DNA from: Metabacillus lacus
Lineage (GTDB): Bacteria > Bacillota > Bacilli > Bacillales > Bacillaceae
Reading direction: 5' to 3'
Assembly (NCBI RefSeq): GCF_009674805.1
Contig: NZ_WKKI01000002.1
Coordinates: 62,001 to 126,000 of the forward strand
Length of the DNA stretch: 64,000 bases
This document shows, one piece after another, positions 17,448 to 26,499 of the stretch (within the stretch, counting starts at the first letter, position 1; each line of letters starts with the position of its first letter). Both the position numbers and the translations under genes were made by a program. Under the pieces are notes generated by a model. The model worked only from the letters and a program-made list of their open reading frames with translations. It searched no databases and was not told where the DNA came from.

Positions 17448-17540
17448 TCATGTATAACATTTCTTTTTGCAGCCAATACTGTTTACAGACAGCATCGTTG
17501 ATGTTGTTGCCAACCGCGGAGAAGACTTACGTTTCCCCAT
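17448..17540 (-). CDS. possible 30-residue basic peptide at the ylb/yp junction
   Basis: ATG at 17540 has GGAGGA seven bases upstream, a strong ribosome site. The frame begins MGKRKSSPRLATTSTM and ends GCKKKCYT, small and basic with two Cys. No hairpin follows it. The opposite strand carries a strong terminator at 17601 with no gene before it, so the segment may instead be a plus-strand RNA. Weakly supported. Confidence 0.35.
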   Translation of the reverse strand: MGKRKSSPRLATTSTMLSVNSIGCKKKCYT

Positions 17541-17600
17541 AAGTTCTTCCTCCGGTTTCTCCTCTCCCTTTGCCTTCTATCCTGTAAAGGATGAGAAGGA

Positions 17601-17632
17601 CCCCGCCTGCGAAAGCCGGCGGGGTTTTTTTT
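17601..17632 (+). terminator. orphan intrinsic terminator
   Basis: CCCCGCC and GGCGGGG form a stem around TGCGAAAGCC, followed by eight T. No plus-strand gene lies upstream (17341-17600). It could end a small RNA that has a C/U-rich single-strand segment at about 17530-17580, be a leader attenuator for the gene at 17708, or be a relic of rearrangement. Confidence 0.8.
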
Positions 17633-17707
17633 ATTCCCCTCCCGCTTCAATTATTCCTCCTTTTTTGCTACATTAGAGTTAAACACAGCGCTGAAAGGAA
17701 GACAAAC

Positions 17708-18091
17708 ATGATACAGAAATTTATAGAACTGGGAGAAGGCTACTCAGATTTATATGAGCTCCTAGAAACAACAAGAGCAAACAAACACAGGGTAACAAAG
17801 CTTCTTGCCCTGCATACGAAATTGAATGATAAGGAAGCAGCTTCCTTTTTGGTGATTATGAAACCTACAAATCCCGGTGATTTTCAGGCTGTCTATTTGT
17901 GCAGAGAGGGAATTTCAACTCCCGCAGCCTCCAAGCGGTATGCGCTTTTTCAGGAGCTTGCTCAAGAGCTGCAGCAGCAGATCATATCATTTGAAGTAAA
18001 GCCGTCATACACATTCAATGAATTGCAGCTGTATTATCAATATCTGACGGGTATTTTGAGGCTTAATCATATACTCCCGCCCATGAGATAA
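17708..18091 (+). CDS. conserved Bacillaceae protein of unknown function (DUF7147-like)
   Basis: 127 residues starting MIQKFIELGEGYSDLYELLE, with FLVIMKPTNPGDFQAVYLCR in the middle and ILRLNHILPPM at the end. I recall this pattern from a Bacillus-wide family of about 125 residues, sometimes mis-annotated as methylthioribose kinase; DUF7147 is my best recollection, not verified. No catalytic motif is visible. It ends just before a bidirectional terminator shared with the SCO gene. Confidence 0.7.
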   Translation: MIQKFIELGEGYSDLYELLETTRANKHRVTKLLALHTKLNDKEAASFLVIMKPTNPGDFQAVYLCREGISTPAASKRYALFQELAQELQQQIISFEVKPSYTFNELQLYYQYLTGILRLNHILPPMR

Positions 18092-18121
18092 TAAAGAAAA
18101 CCTTTACAAAATCATACAGTT

Positions 18122-18176
18122 AAAAAAGATCCGTCATGAAGCCTCATCAGACAAGGCTTTCACTAGGATCTTTTTT
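18122..18176. terminator. bidirectional terminator
   Basis: AAAAAAGATCC and GGATCTTTTTT are complementary, with an internal GAAGCCT/AGGCTTTC hairpin. It lies between convergent genes. Confidence 0.8.
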
Positions 18177-18757
18177 CATTTGTGCAGCAATTTCATATCA
18201 CTGACGATCTCTTCATAAGGAGTGTTCTCCACTCCGCTGTATGATTTCATGACTTTTCCGTTTGTATCTATAAGGTACAGGCTGGTACCGTGAATGACTT
18301 GATCCTCGGCTTCCGGTTTCTTTACGATAGTTTTGAAGCTTTTTCTCGCAAAATCCTCTATTTCCTTCTGCTGATAACCTGTTAGGAAAACCCAGTTGTC
18401 AAAATTTGCCCCAAATTTTTCTCCATAAGTTTTCAGCACTTCAGGCGAGTCTACTACCGGGTCTACACTGAAAGAGACAAATTGAACATCTAGCTGATTT
18501 TCAGCTGCCAGTTTTTGAAGCCGGGCCATATTGGCAGTCATAGGAGGACACACTGTTTCGCAAGAAGTAAAGATAAAGTTTGCCACCCAAATTTTACCCT
18601 TCAAGTCAGACAATTGAACAGCAGAGCCGCTTTGATCATTGTAACGAAAGGACTCCACCTGATAATTCAAAGAATCTTTCAAACCGCCGGCACCGCACCC
18701 GGTCAACAGAAAAGCTGAAGCGAACACCATTGCTGCAATAACTTTTATTCCACTCAT
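18176..18757 (-). CDS. ypmQ: SCO1/SenC-family lipoprotein (YpmQ), CuA assembly factor
   Basis: 193 residues with a lipoprotein signal (AFLLTGCG, Cys at about 21) and a thioredoxin fold. The copper-binding CxxxC is in FTSCETVCPPM, and the distal His is in DQVIHGTSLYLID. B. subtilis YpmQ (BsSCO) delivers or reduces the CuA site of cytochrome c oxidase on the outer membrane face. The gene stands alone on the minus strand, ending in a shared terminator. Confidence 0.93.
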   Translation of the reverse strand: MSGIKVIAAMVFASAFLLTGCGAGGLKDSLNYQVESFRYNDQSGSAVQLSDLKGKIWVANFIFTSCETVCPPMTANMARLQKLAAENQLDVQFVSFSVDPVVDSPEVLKTYGEKFGANFDNWVFLTGYQQKEIEDFARKSFKTIVKKPEAEDQVIHGTSLYLIDTNGKVMKSYSGVENTPYEEIVSDMKLLHK

Positions 18758-18852
18758 CCCTAATCCCTCTCACAACGCTTTTGATTGAAATTTTATCATT
18801 TGTAAAGCAATGAGAAAAGAGGCTGCAGGAAAATTCAAGAAAACTTCTTATT

Positions 18853-19839
18853 TTACAAACCTGAATTCAGCTCTGTAGAGGGAAGGCTCTTCATAACAGC
18901 GAGATAATCAGCCTGAAACCTTTCCTGATCAAACCTGATGGCTATTCTGTGCACAGGATAGTCCTCAAGCTTCTGAAACGGCCGGAAATCCCCAATACTG
19001 AGCCCTCTTGCCCCTCCCATACTTGTATCTACCTTTACTGGTTTTTCAACATATTCAATGGAGCCCGGATGAGTGACTGCCCACAGTGTCAGGACGTCAT
19101 GCAGGGGGCTTCCTTCTATTGCCGGAACACGTTCTTTGTAAAACTGATAATAATAATCCAGCATCGGTTTATAAATTTCACCTATCGCGTCTCCCCTGAT
19201 CTTGTAGAATTGATCCAGTTCGTCGACCGTCTGTGGAGTGATAATAGCGTAGTTGGTCACATTAAGCGGCAAGATGGTCACATTTTTGGCAAGCGTAAAG
19301 ACAATATTAGCAGCAAAAGGATCACCATGAATGTTTGCCTCGGCTATTGGTGTTATGTTGCCTGGATAGAGAAAAGCCCCTCCCATTATGTAATACTCGT
19401 TCACAAGCTTCATTACTTCCGGGTATAGTACAAACGATGTTGCCAAAGACGTCATTCTTCCTACATTCACGATTGTTAAATTGTTCTGGTATTTTCGGAT
19501 CACATTTGATGTTTCCAAAAAATTTTCTAAAATATTGTCCTCGCCATCTTCTGAAATATGAGGAATAATTGGCCCTAAGCCATATTTTCCATGAATCTCA
19601 GGATAGTAAACAGGCGTTTCCCCCGTCAGCGCCTGCTCAGCACCTACAATCACCGGGACATCCTCCCGTGATATAACCTTTCTTAAATAAAGCGCGGTTT
19701 GCATAGCCGTTTCCTTAGGCACATTTCCATAGTCTGCAACAATTCCAACAATGTTTACTTCGCTGCTGTAATAACCGTAAAGGAGAGCTGCAATATCATC
19801 TATACCAAAATCAGCAAAAAGTAATACATTTCTGCTCAT
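18853..19839 (-). CDS. inosine/uridine-preferring nucleoside hydrolase family protein
   Basis: 328 residues from ATG 19839, chosen for its AAGGGG spacing. FADFGIDDIAAL near the N-terminus gives the Asp trio that binds calcium, although the first Asp of the usual DxDxxxDD is Phe here. The downstream SPLHDVLTLW supplies the family His-Asp. The enzyme should hydrolyse the N-glycosidic bond of ribonucleosides for salvage; specificity cannot be told. Stands alone between ypmQ and a divergent lipoprotein gene. Confidence 0.88.
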   Translation of the reverse strand: MSRNVLLFADFGIDDIAALLYGYYSSEVNIVGIVADYGNVPKETAMQTALYLRKVISREDVPVIVGAEQALTGETPVYYPEIHGKYGLGPIIPHISEDGEDNILENFLETSNVIRKYQNNLTIVNVGRMTSLATSFVLYPEVMKLVNEYYIMGGAFLYPGNITPIAEANIHGDPFAANIVFTLAKNVTILPLNVTNYAIITPQTVDELDQFYKIRGDAIGEIYKPMLDYYYQFYKERVPAIEGSPLHDVLTLWAVTHPGSIEYVEKPVKVDTSMGGARGLSIGDFRPFQKLEDYPVHRIAIRFDQERFQADYLAVMKSLPSTELNSGL

Positions 19840-19980
19840 ATTCATCCCCTTCCAAAAACCGCTATAGTGCTAATATATACATAAATGTCGCAATCATTTC
19901 ACATGAATAGTAAATAAAAACTGCCCCAGACTTTTCAGCACTTGTGATATAGTTATAAAAAAACAAGGAGGGGGTAAAGT

Positions 19981-20475
19981 ATGTACAAATTTTTTTTGGC
20001 GGCTATTACATTATCAAGTCTGATTCTTTCGGCAGGCTGCTCCGGCAATGCCTCCGGTGACGGGGAACAGCATCAGCACAAACCTTCATTTGTTCATGCG
20101 GATATACATGAAGAAACAGCCTCTTTGGGAGAGCTTCCATCTTTTTTGCAATCACATCCGGAAGAAGTGAAAGCTGTTTATGCAGCTGCGGCTCAGCATG
20201 AAGAGCTCTTAACACACATTCCGTGTTATTGCGGCTGTGGAGATTCTGTTGGGCATAAGCACAGCCACCATTGTTTTATAAAGGAAAGGAAGGAAAACGG
20301 AGCGGTTGTCTGGGATGACCACGGAACCAAGTGCAAAGTGTGCCTTGATATTGCAGCTGCGTCAATCATTGAGCTGAAAAATGGTAAAACCCCATTGGAA
20401 ATCAGAAAATGGATTGATGAGAATTATCAAGAAGGCTATGCCAATCCAACACCATCACCAATGCCTTCTGTTTAA
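19981..20475 (+). CDS. PCYCGC-motif lipoprotein
   Basis: 164 residues. Signal peptide with lipobox LSAGC (Cys about 20), then a His-rich linker (EQHQHKP) and the family hallmark IPCYCGCGDSVGHKHSHHC, followed by CKVCLDIAAA. The many Cys and His suggest metal, probably copper or iron, binding outside the cell. Family function is not established. Near the SCO gene, but facing the other way. Followed by its own terminator. Confidence 0.88.
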   Translation: MYKFFLAAITLSSLILSAGCSGNASGDGEQHQHKPSFVHADIHEETASLGELPSFLQSHPEEVKAVYAAAAQHEELLTHIPCYCGCGDSVGHKHSHHCFIKERKENGAVVWDDHGTKCKVCLDIAAASIIELKNGKTPLEIRKWIDENYQEGYANPTPSPMPSV

Positions 20476-20558
20476 TGGACAGCAGCTCGAGATTTTTAAA
20501 TGTCACTCTGTATGTATTTATAGCAGAGTGACCAATACAGCTGTGTTTGCAGATTTGA

Positions 20559-20587
20559 AGACCTTCTGATTTGAAGGTCTTTTTTTA
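20559..20587 (+). terminator. intrinsic terminator of the PCYCGC gene
   Basis: AGACCTTC and GAAGGTCT pair around TGATTT, followed by T6. Confidence 0.85.
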
Positions 20588-20605
20588 ACCGCGCTAATAA
20601 AAATA

Positions 20606-20660
20606 CTCCCTTTAGGGTTTACAGATTGATTTTACCTTCAATCTGTCTGCCTAAAGGGAG
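20606..20660 (-). terminator. long hairpin terminator of degV-like gene
   Basis: CTCCCTTTAGG pairs with CCTAAAGGGAG, and the inner CAGATTGA with TCAATCTG. On the minus strand a T-rich stretch follows. It ends the DegV-family transcript. Confidence 0.75.
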
Positions 20661-20688
20661 CATTAGGAGTACACCAAGTGTGATTCTG

Positions 20689-21531
20689 TTATTCAGCCAA
20701 ATACATAAAGCCGATTGCGCCAGGACCAGTATGTGTAGAAATGGTCGGAGAGGTGAAGGAAATTTCCACTTCCGCAGAGGGAGCTGCACTTAAAACAGCT
20801 TCCTTCACTTTGTGAGCAAGCTCCAAAGCATCTGCATGGGCTATTCCTACAGCTTTTACTGTTTTTCCTTTTACGTCATCAGCAAACTGTTTGGCCAAAA
20901 ACTTAACAATTTGAGAATGGCTTCGTACTTTTGTAACAGGTGTGTAGACACCGTCATCAAGGGAAGCAATCGGTTTGATGTTCAGGAGCGAACCAATCAT
21001 CGCCTTTCCCCTTCCAATTCTGCCGCCTTTCACCAAGTTGTCCAGCGTATCTACAGTGACAAACAAATGTGTGTTTTGTTTGATAATCTTCAGCCTTTGG
21101 AGAATTTCTTCCTTGGAAGCACCTTCCTCGGCCATTTTGGCAGCCTCCAGAACCTGAAATCCAAGAGCGTAGGAGATAAACTGAGAATCAATCACAGAAA
21201 CAGAGGCATCAACCATACTCGCTGCACTCTCTGCAGAACGAACTGTTCCGCTCATTCCACCGGTCATATGAATGGAAATAATTTCACTGCCGTCTTCTGC
21301 AAGTTTTTCATATACTTCAACAAATTTACCTACCGCAGGCTGAGAGCTCTTTGGAAGTTCCTCGGATTTTTTCATCCTTACAAGAAATTCATCCGGTGTA
21401 AGTTCAACTCCATCAATAAAAGTTTCACCATCAATGGTAATTGTCAGCGGAACTATATGAATGTTGTACTTTTGAATCAATTCTTCTCGGACTGCAATTG
21501 TTGAATCTGTAACAATTTTAACGTTTGGCAT
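20689..21531 (-). CDS. DegV-family fatty-acid-binding protein
   Basis: 280 residues: VKIVTDSTIAVREELIQKY, VPLTITIDGETFIDG, SSQPAVGKFVEVYEKL, then HMTGGMSGTVRSAESA. These are the DegV-fold lipid-binding signatures. FakB-type members hold a fatty acid while the FakA kinase phosphorylates it for phospholipid synthesis. B. subtilis has several paralogues; which one this is cannot be told. Monocistronic, with a large terminator. Confidence 0.9.
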   Translation of the reverse strand: MPNVKIVTDSTIAVREELIQKYNIHIVPLTITIDGETFIDGVELTPDEFLVRMKKSEELPKSSQPAVGKFVEVYEKLAEDGSEIISIHMTGGMSGTVRSAESAASMVDASVSVIDSQFISYALGFQVLEAAKMAEEGASKEEILQRLKIIKQNTHLFVTVDTLDNLVKGGRIGRGKAMIGSLLNIKPIASLDDGVYTPVTKVRSHSQIVKFLAKQFADDVKGKTVKAVGIAHADALELAHKVKEAVLSAAPSAEVEISFTSPTISTHTGPGAIGFMYLAE

Positions 21532-21645
21532 CTCTTCACATCCCTATCAATCTCACTAACTTGTATTATACCTTCAAATGCAGATGTTTCAATCCATTTT
21601 AGGATTATTGCACAAAAAGTAGCTTTTATAGTAGTTATTATACCC

Positions 21646-21678
21646 AAAAAAACAAAATGAGACTGCTTAAGCAGTCTC
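21646..21678 (-). terminator. terminator after ypmP
   Basis: GAGACTGC and GCAGTCTC pair around TTAA, followed on the minus strand by ATTTTGTTTTTTT. Confidence 0.85.
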
Positions 21679-21684
21679 AGAGTC

Positions 21685-21936
21685 CTATGCATTGTTTTTC
21701 AGAATAGCAGTCTGGAATATAGCATCGTAATCAGGCCATTTCAGAACCTTTTTAAGATATTCCCGGAATGAATACACACTCTTTTGGCTCTCTCTCTGGT
21801 AAATAGACGTTAAGAATGTCTGCAAACGTATTTCAAGCATAAAGTAATATTGATTATGCTTGGGCAAAACCGGTATCTCAATGATTTTTACCTTCTGTCC
21901 ATCATTTCTTTTGAACTCCAGGCTTTTCAATAACAA
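21685..21936 (-). CDS. ypmP: YpmP, DUF2535 protein
   Basis: 83 residues, beginning MLLKSLEFKRNDGQKVKIIE, with HNQYYFMLEIRLQTFLTSIY and FREYLKKVLKWPDYDAIF. This matches the YpmP/DUF2535 family and lies next to ilvA, as in B. subtilis. Function unknown; no catalytic motif. Ends at a strong terminator. Confidence 0.85.
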   Translation of the reverse strand: MLLKSLEFKRNDGQKVKIIEIPVLPKHNQYYFMLEIRLQTFLTSIYQRESQKSVYSFREYLKKVLKWPDYDAIFQTAILKNNA

Positions 21937-22132
21937 GCTATCAATCCTCTTTTTATCCCGTTTCCTATATTATAACGTATCTGTTTGCCGAAGTCTGTCT
22001 AAACATGTTAAGAAATTATAAAATTTTCAGTCATGAAAGAGCTTCATTCCAACTTTTGCAAACGCTTAACGAGTTAAAGCTTTACTTCAAATGCAGGTGA
22101 TGAGAGAAGAAGAAGTTTCTGCAGATAATTCG

Positions 22133-23401
22133 TTAAATCAGCAAATGAAACAGCTGCTTATCTTTGTTAATTTCCATATATGAAAAACCTTTTTTGTCCA
22201 TTCTGCTAATCAGCGGAAAGTAGTCTTCTTTTTGTTTTAGTTCAATTCCTACAACAGCAGGGCCGCTTTCCTTATTATTTTTCTTTGTATATTCAAACCT
22301 GTTAATATCATCCTGAGGACCCAGCACCTCATCCAAAAATTCTCTAAGCGCGCCTGCTCTCTGGGGGAAGTGAACAATAAAATAGTGCTGCAGCCCTTCG
22401 TAAATCATCGATCTTTCTTTTATATCCTGCATTCTATCTATATCGTTGTTCCCTCCTGAAATAACGCATACCACTGTTTTGCCTTTAATTTGGCCGCTAT
22501 ACATATCCAGGGCTGCAATGGGGAGGGCTCCTGCCGGCTCTACCACGATTGCATCCGTATTATAAAGCTTTAAAATTTCTGTACATACTCTTCCCTCAGG
22601 AACCAGAACAATATCCTTAATGATAGATTTGCAAATTTCATATGTTAAGCTGCCTACCTTCTGGACTGCTGCACCATCTACAAACTTTTCAATCTGCGCT
22701 ACCTCAACAACCTTTTTTGAATCAAATGCAGCTTTTAACGAAGCTGCGCCTGCAGGCTCTGCGGCTATTAAGGACGTTTGGGGCGACACTGCATGAAAAT
22801 ATGTGCCAAGTCCGGCCATGAGCCCTCCTCCTCCCGCACTTGCAAACAGATAATCAACAGATTCCGGGCAGTCGTTTAAAATATCAATGGCCATTGTTCC
22901 CTGACCCGCGATCACGTCAAAGTCATCAAAAGGATGAATAAAAGTCCTGCCGTTACTTTCGCAATATGACAGAGCTTCATGATAAGCATCATCAAAAGTG
23001 TCACCTGTTAAGAGGATTTCCACTTGATTTCCGCCAAAAAGCCTAACCTGATCCACCTTCTGCCTTGGAGTAGTAGCAGGCATAAAAATACTTCCCCGAA
23101 TATTTAATTGTGAACAAGAATATGCAACACCCTGAGCATGATTTCCAGCACTTGCACAAACAATACCTTTTTCACGCGCAGCTACATCCAGCTTTTTCAT
23201 TTTGTGATAAGCCCCGCGAATTTTAAATGATCTCACAATTTGAAGATCTTCCCTTTTTAAATAAACACTGCAGGCGTATTGGTCGGAAAGCCGCTGATTT
23301 TTCTGCAGGGGCGTGTGCACCGTAACATCTTTGATAAGCTGATGAGCCTTGATTATATCTTCCACTCCAGGTAAAACCGGATTATTTAAAGTAACGTCCA
23401 T
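22133..23401 (-). CDS. ilvA: threonine deaminase (threonine ammonia-lyase)
   Basis: 422 residues. The PLP lysine is in VRSFKIRGAYHKM, and the glycine-rich phosphate loop is in ASAGGGGLMAG. The C-terminal regulatory ACT-like domain (YEGLQHYFIVHFPQRAGAL) is of the short type, one subdomain, as in Bacillus IlvA. It turns threonine into 2-oxobutanoate for isoleucine synthesis. There is no T-box in the 130-base upstream gap. ilvD is 12 kb away in the same orientation. Confidence 0.95.
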   Translation of the reverse strand: MDVTLNNPVLPGVEDIIKAHQLIKDVTVHTPLQKNQRLSDQYACSVYLKREDLQIVRSFKIRGAYHKMKKLDVAAREKGIVCASAGNHAQGVAYSCSQLNIRGSIFMPATTPRQKVDQVRLFGGNQVEILLTGDTFDDAYHEALSYCESNGRTFIHPFDDFDVIAGQGTMAIDILNDCPESVDYLFASAGGGGLMAGLGTYFHAVSPQTSLIAAEPAGAASLKAAFDSKKVVEVAQIEKFVDGAAVQKVGSLTYEICKSIIKDIVLVPEGRVCTEILKLYNTDAIVVEPAGALPIAALDMYSGQIKGKTVVCVISGGNNDIDRMQDIKERSMIYEGLQHYFIVHFPQRAGALREFLDEVLGPQDDINRFEYTKKNNKESGPAVVGIELKQKEDYFPLISRMDKKGFSYMEINKDKQLFHLLI

Positions 23402-23540
23402 TTCTTCATCCCTTCCGCTAACTGATACTATGTATTAATGTGACATTATAACATGAATATTCATAATTAAAAGATAATTTAAGAAAGTTTTTTTCGGGAA
23501 TGCTAATAGTATTAATCATAGTTAAGAAAGGATGAGAATA

Positions 23541-23771
23541 ATGGAGTTTCATATAAAAGGAAAAGACGGAGCAGTACCCTGTTTGATCACTGCAGATGAA
23601 GATAACGGACGGTACATGATTAGAAAAGAAGATACCAGCGGCGAGGTTTTTAACGATAAAACATCACTGATCAACTGGATTGAGCAGTACTGGACACCTC
23701 AGCAATTTGAAAGTCCTGCACAATTTCATGAAATTCTTCAAACTTTAAAACAAAATAAAGAAGAGCAGTAA
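23541..23771 (+). CDS. small hypothetical protein divergent from ilvA
   Basis: 76 residues from ATG 23541, preceded by AAAGGATGAGAATA. It begins MEFHIKGKDGAVPCLITADE and includes INWIEQYWTPQQFESP. Soluble and acidic; unknown family. Its stop lies inside a 22-bp perfect palindrome shared with the convergent iadA gene. Confidence 0.7.
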   Translation: MEFHIKGKDGAVPCLITADEDNGRYMIRKEDTSGEVFNDKTSLINWIEQYWTPQQFESPAQFHEILQTLKQNKEEQ

Positions 23772-23784
23772 ATATTTACTGCTC
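23763..23784. terminator. 22-bp perfect palindrome spanning two convergent stop codons
   Basis: GAGCAGTAAAT and ATTTACTGCTC are perfect complements without a loop. The stop codons of the 76-residue gene and of iadA both lie in it, so it can act as a compact bidirectional terminator. Confidence 0.6.
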
Positions 23785-24951
23785 AAAATACCCTTTTACA
23801 ATTGCACGTCCCTGCTTCACCATCATGTTTCCGCGTGCAAAAACTGTGTCAATCAGCAGCGTCTCAGAATTCACAATCACCAGGTCGGCATCAAGATTTT
23901 CTGCGATCCGGCCTTTTTGCTTCAGCTTAAGAATGCTGGCAGGATTTTCAGTAATGACTTTAATGGCAGTCTCAACTGGTATACCATCTTCAAGAATTGC
24001 ATCTCTGACTTCCTTGTATAGAGAAGAAACCCTGCCAAGCTTTAATCCTCTCAATTCGCCATTCGTATCAAAATCAGGAAGACTCGCCTGTCCGTCTGAA
24101 GTAAAAGTAATCTGTGAAACAGGAACTCCGCTTTCAAGCATTCTCTTCAGTCCGGTGCTGCACTTTATTTCCCCCTCTTCGAGAAATTTAGGGATTGTGC
24201 TGGTCGTCATATCGACAAATCCTCCTTTTTTTGCAAAAGAAATACCAGCTTCAAAAAGGTAAGGATTTCTGTTTATATGCGTCGGATAAAAACTTGTTAA
24301 CGGGATATCAGTAGTCTCCGCCACTTTCTCCAGGAGAGAGAGAGCCGATTTACTGTCCCCCAGGTGGACATTCACAATTCCCGCTTTGCCTGAAAGCATT
24401 CCGCCCAGTCTTGCAGAAGAAGCGATGCGGGCCATTTCCTCAACCGAAGGCTGCGACGAGCGGTGGTCACTGATGGCAATCTCACCGGCACCGATTACCT
24501 TATCTATTAATAGTATGTCGTCTTCAATGTTTCCTGTTAATGTTTTTACAGGCACCTGATAGCTTCCTGTATGAACATAGCTGGATATTCCTTCTTCTTC
24601 AAGCGCTCTTGCTTTGCTAATAAGCGCACTCATTGTTCTGGTTGTTCCGTCTGTACCGATGACACCAATTACTGTTGTGATTCCTGCCTCAGTAGCATCA
24701 GACAGCTGCAATTCCGGTGTACGCGTTTTATAGCTGCCCTCTCCACCGCCGCCAATAATATGGACATGGGAATCGATAAAACCCGGAAAAATCAAGTGCC
24801 CCTTTGCGTCCACTCTTCTGCTGATATAGCGCTCCGGCAGATCAGCAGATTCGTCTAATACGGCAAAAATCTGTTCTCCAGCTAATAGTATATCTTTCTT
24901 TCCTCTAAACTCAGGATCATATAAAATACCATTTTGAATTAAAGTAAACAT
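23776..24951 (-). CDS. iadA: isoaspartyl dipeptidase (beta-aspartyl peptidase)
   Basis: 391 residues, the length of E. coli IadA. FPGFIDSHVHIIGGGGEGS gives the HxH metal ligands and the conserved Gly-rich loop; later AGIVNVHLGDS, SFYPTHINRN and FTSDGQASLPDFD complete the amidohydrolase site. The enzyme cleaves beta-aspartyl dipeptides left by degradation of damaged proteins. It follows an antiporter-like gene by 18 bases, and both are read from a sigma-54 promoter at 26,500. Not part of this gene block in B. subtilis. Confidence 0.93.
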   Translation of the reverse strand: MFTLIQNGILYDPEFRGKKDILLAGEQIFAVLDESADLPERYISRRVDAKGHLIFPGFIDSHVHIIGGGGEGSYKTRTPELQLSDATEAGITTVIGVIGTDGTTRTMSALISKARALEEEGISSYVHTGSYQVPVKTLTGNIEDDILLIDKVIGAGEIAISDHRSSQPSVEEMARIASSARLGGMLSGKAGIVNVHLGDSKSALSLLEKVAETTDIPLTSFYPTHINRNPYLFEAGISFAKKGGFVDMTTSTIPKFLEEGEIKCSTGLKRMLESGVPVSQITFTSDGQASLPDFDTNGELRGLKLGRVSSLYKEVRDAILEDGIPVETAIKVITENPASILKLKQKGRIAENLDADLVIVNSETLLIDTVFARGNMMVKQGRAIVKGYFEQ

Positions 24952-24969
24952 TTCTCTCTCACTCCTTTT

Positions 24970-26472
24970 TTAGTGCAGTCCGATTAACACAGCAAGTATG
25001 ACAAAAGCAGAAGCCATAACAAACAGCAGAATCTGAAATTTAAAAATAAACTGAAACCATGTTCCCCAGTCTACACGTGCAGCCCCCAGGCTTCCCATGA
25101 GAGCAGCCGATGTCGGCACGATAATATTTGTTAAACCGTCACCAAGCTGAAATGCAACTACAGCAACTTGTCTGCTGACACCAGCTATATCTGCTAAAGG
25201 AGCTATTAATGGCATCGTTAAAGCTGCCTGTCCTGATCCCGATACAATGAAAAAATTAAAAACTGACTGGATGACTAGAATGAACCACGCTGAAAGAACT
25301 GTTGGAAAATCATCGACAAGTCCGCCGGCACTGTGGAGAATGGTATTCAGTACAGAGGGCGAATCTGGTGCATCGCCTCCCAGCACTAGTATAATTCCTT
25401 TTGCCATTCCTACAATTAATGCAGCAGGCAGAAGATCCTTTGCTCCATCAGCAAAACTTTCTGCTATCGAATTTATGGACATATTGTTCAGCTTAAAAAT
25501 GACACCGATGATTCCTGATAAGAGGCCAATTACAAAAAACTGTGTAGCTATTTCAGGTATATAGTAGGCATGAAAGATCACTCCCCACACAATCCATCCT
25601 ACCCCTGCAGCCAGAGTCAAAATAACAAGTCCGTGACCAAGTCCGAAAGAGGCCTTCACTTTTCCGCTCTGCTTCTCTTTTCTAAACGCTGCATCTGATC
25701 CATAAGACAAGGAGCTGTTGGGATCTCTCCTTATTTTAGCTGCATATCTCATCGTATAGATTATGCCAATTGCAGTAAATACTGTCCACATGACAATTCT
25801 GAAAGGTGCTCCTGATAAAACAGGAATACCCGAGACGCCCTGGGCGATTGCTACACCGAAAGGGTTCATCCACGAGGTTGCAAATCCAATTTGAGTTGCA
25901 ACGTATGTAATCATAATGGCTGTTAGAGAATCATAGCCTAATGCCACCATAAGCGGAACCAAAATCAAAGCAAAAGCGATAGCCTCCTCCCCCATACCAA
26001 AAACAGCTCCGCCAAGCGAAAAGAGCAAAAACATGGCGGGAATAATAAGAACTTCGCGTCCTTTTGTTTTATCAATCAAAGAAAGTATTCCTTCATCGAT
26101 TGCTTTCGTTTCCATCAATATTCCAAATGAACCGCCAATAATGATAATAAAAGCAACAACTCCTACCGCTGATCCCCATTTATCACCTGAAACGAGACCC
26201 TCAAACAAATAATTCAGCAGCCCCGTTTCTCCGAATGGTTCAAAAATCGATGTCCCATTCTTTTGCGGATTGCCTTCCTCATCTACTGCATATTGAAAAC
26301 TGCCTGGAACCAGAACAGTTCTAGTCTCCTCACTGCCCCCGCTGTTATAGTTCATCTCTTCAGTTTGAAAACTGCCCATAGGGATTAGGTAAGTGAGAAA
26401 CGCCGCAAAAAGAACGACAAAAAATACGATGACGAATGTGTGAGGCATTTTGATTTCCTTTTTCATATCCAA
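24970..26472 (-). CDS. yfcC: YfcC-family (basic amino acid/dicarboxylate type) transporter
   Basis: 500 residues with about 11-12 membrane helices and the YfcC/ArsB-NhaD-like features: MPHTFVIVFFVVLFAAFLTY, GGSFGILMETKAIDEG, LFSLGGAVFGMGEEAIAF, and FNFFIVSGSGQAALTMPLI. Relatives are called arginine/ornithine antiporters or short-chain dicarboxylate carriers. Next to iadA, uptake of isoaspartyl or other dipeptides is the likely job. The first codon may be TTG 26472 or ATG 26466. Preceded by a sigma-54 promoter. Confidence 0.88.
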   Translation of the reverse strand: MDMKKEIKMPHTFVIVFFVVLFAAFLTYLIPMGSFQTEEMNYNSGGSEETRTVLVPGSFQYAVDEEGNPQKNGTSIFEPFGETGLLNYLFEGLVSGDKWGSAVGVVAFIIIIGGSFGILMETKAIDEGILSLIDKTKGREVLIIPAMFLLFSLGGAVFGMGEEAIAFALILVPLMVALGYDSLTAIMITYVATQIGFATSWMNPFGVAIAQGVSGIPVLSGAPFRIVMWTVFTAIGIIYTMRYAAKIRRDPNSSLSYGSDAAFRKEKQSGKVKASFGLGHGLVILTLAAGVGWIVWGVIFHAYYIPEIATQFFVIGLLSGIIGVIFKLNNMSINSIAESFADGAKDLLPAALIVGMAKGIILVLGGDAPDSPSVLNTILHSAGGLVDDFPTVLSAWFILVIQSVFNFFIVSGSGQAALTMPLIAPLADIAGVSRQVAVVAFQLGDGLTNIIVPTSAALMGSLGAARVDWGTWFQFIFKFQILLFVMASAFVILAVLIGLH

Positions 26473-26499
26473 CTCTCTCCCCTCTTTTTTTATAGTACA

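Noticed and set aside
20812-21504. 230-codon plus-strand ORF opposite the DegV gene
   Set aside because: Antisense shadow of a well-conserved gene; no ribosome site or known domain.
23402-23540. T-box before ilvA
   Set aside because: The gap is too short and lacks the conserved antiterminator sequence.
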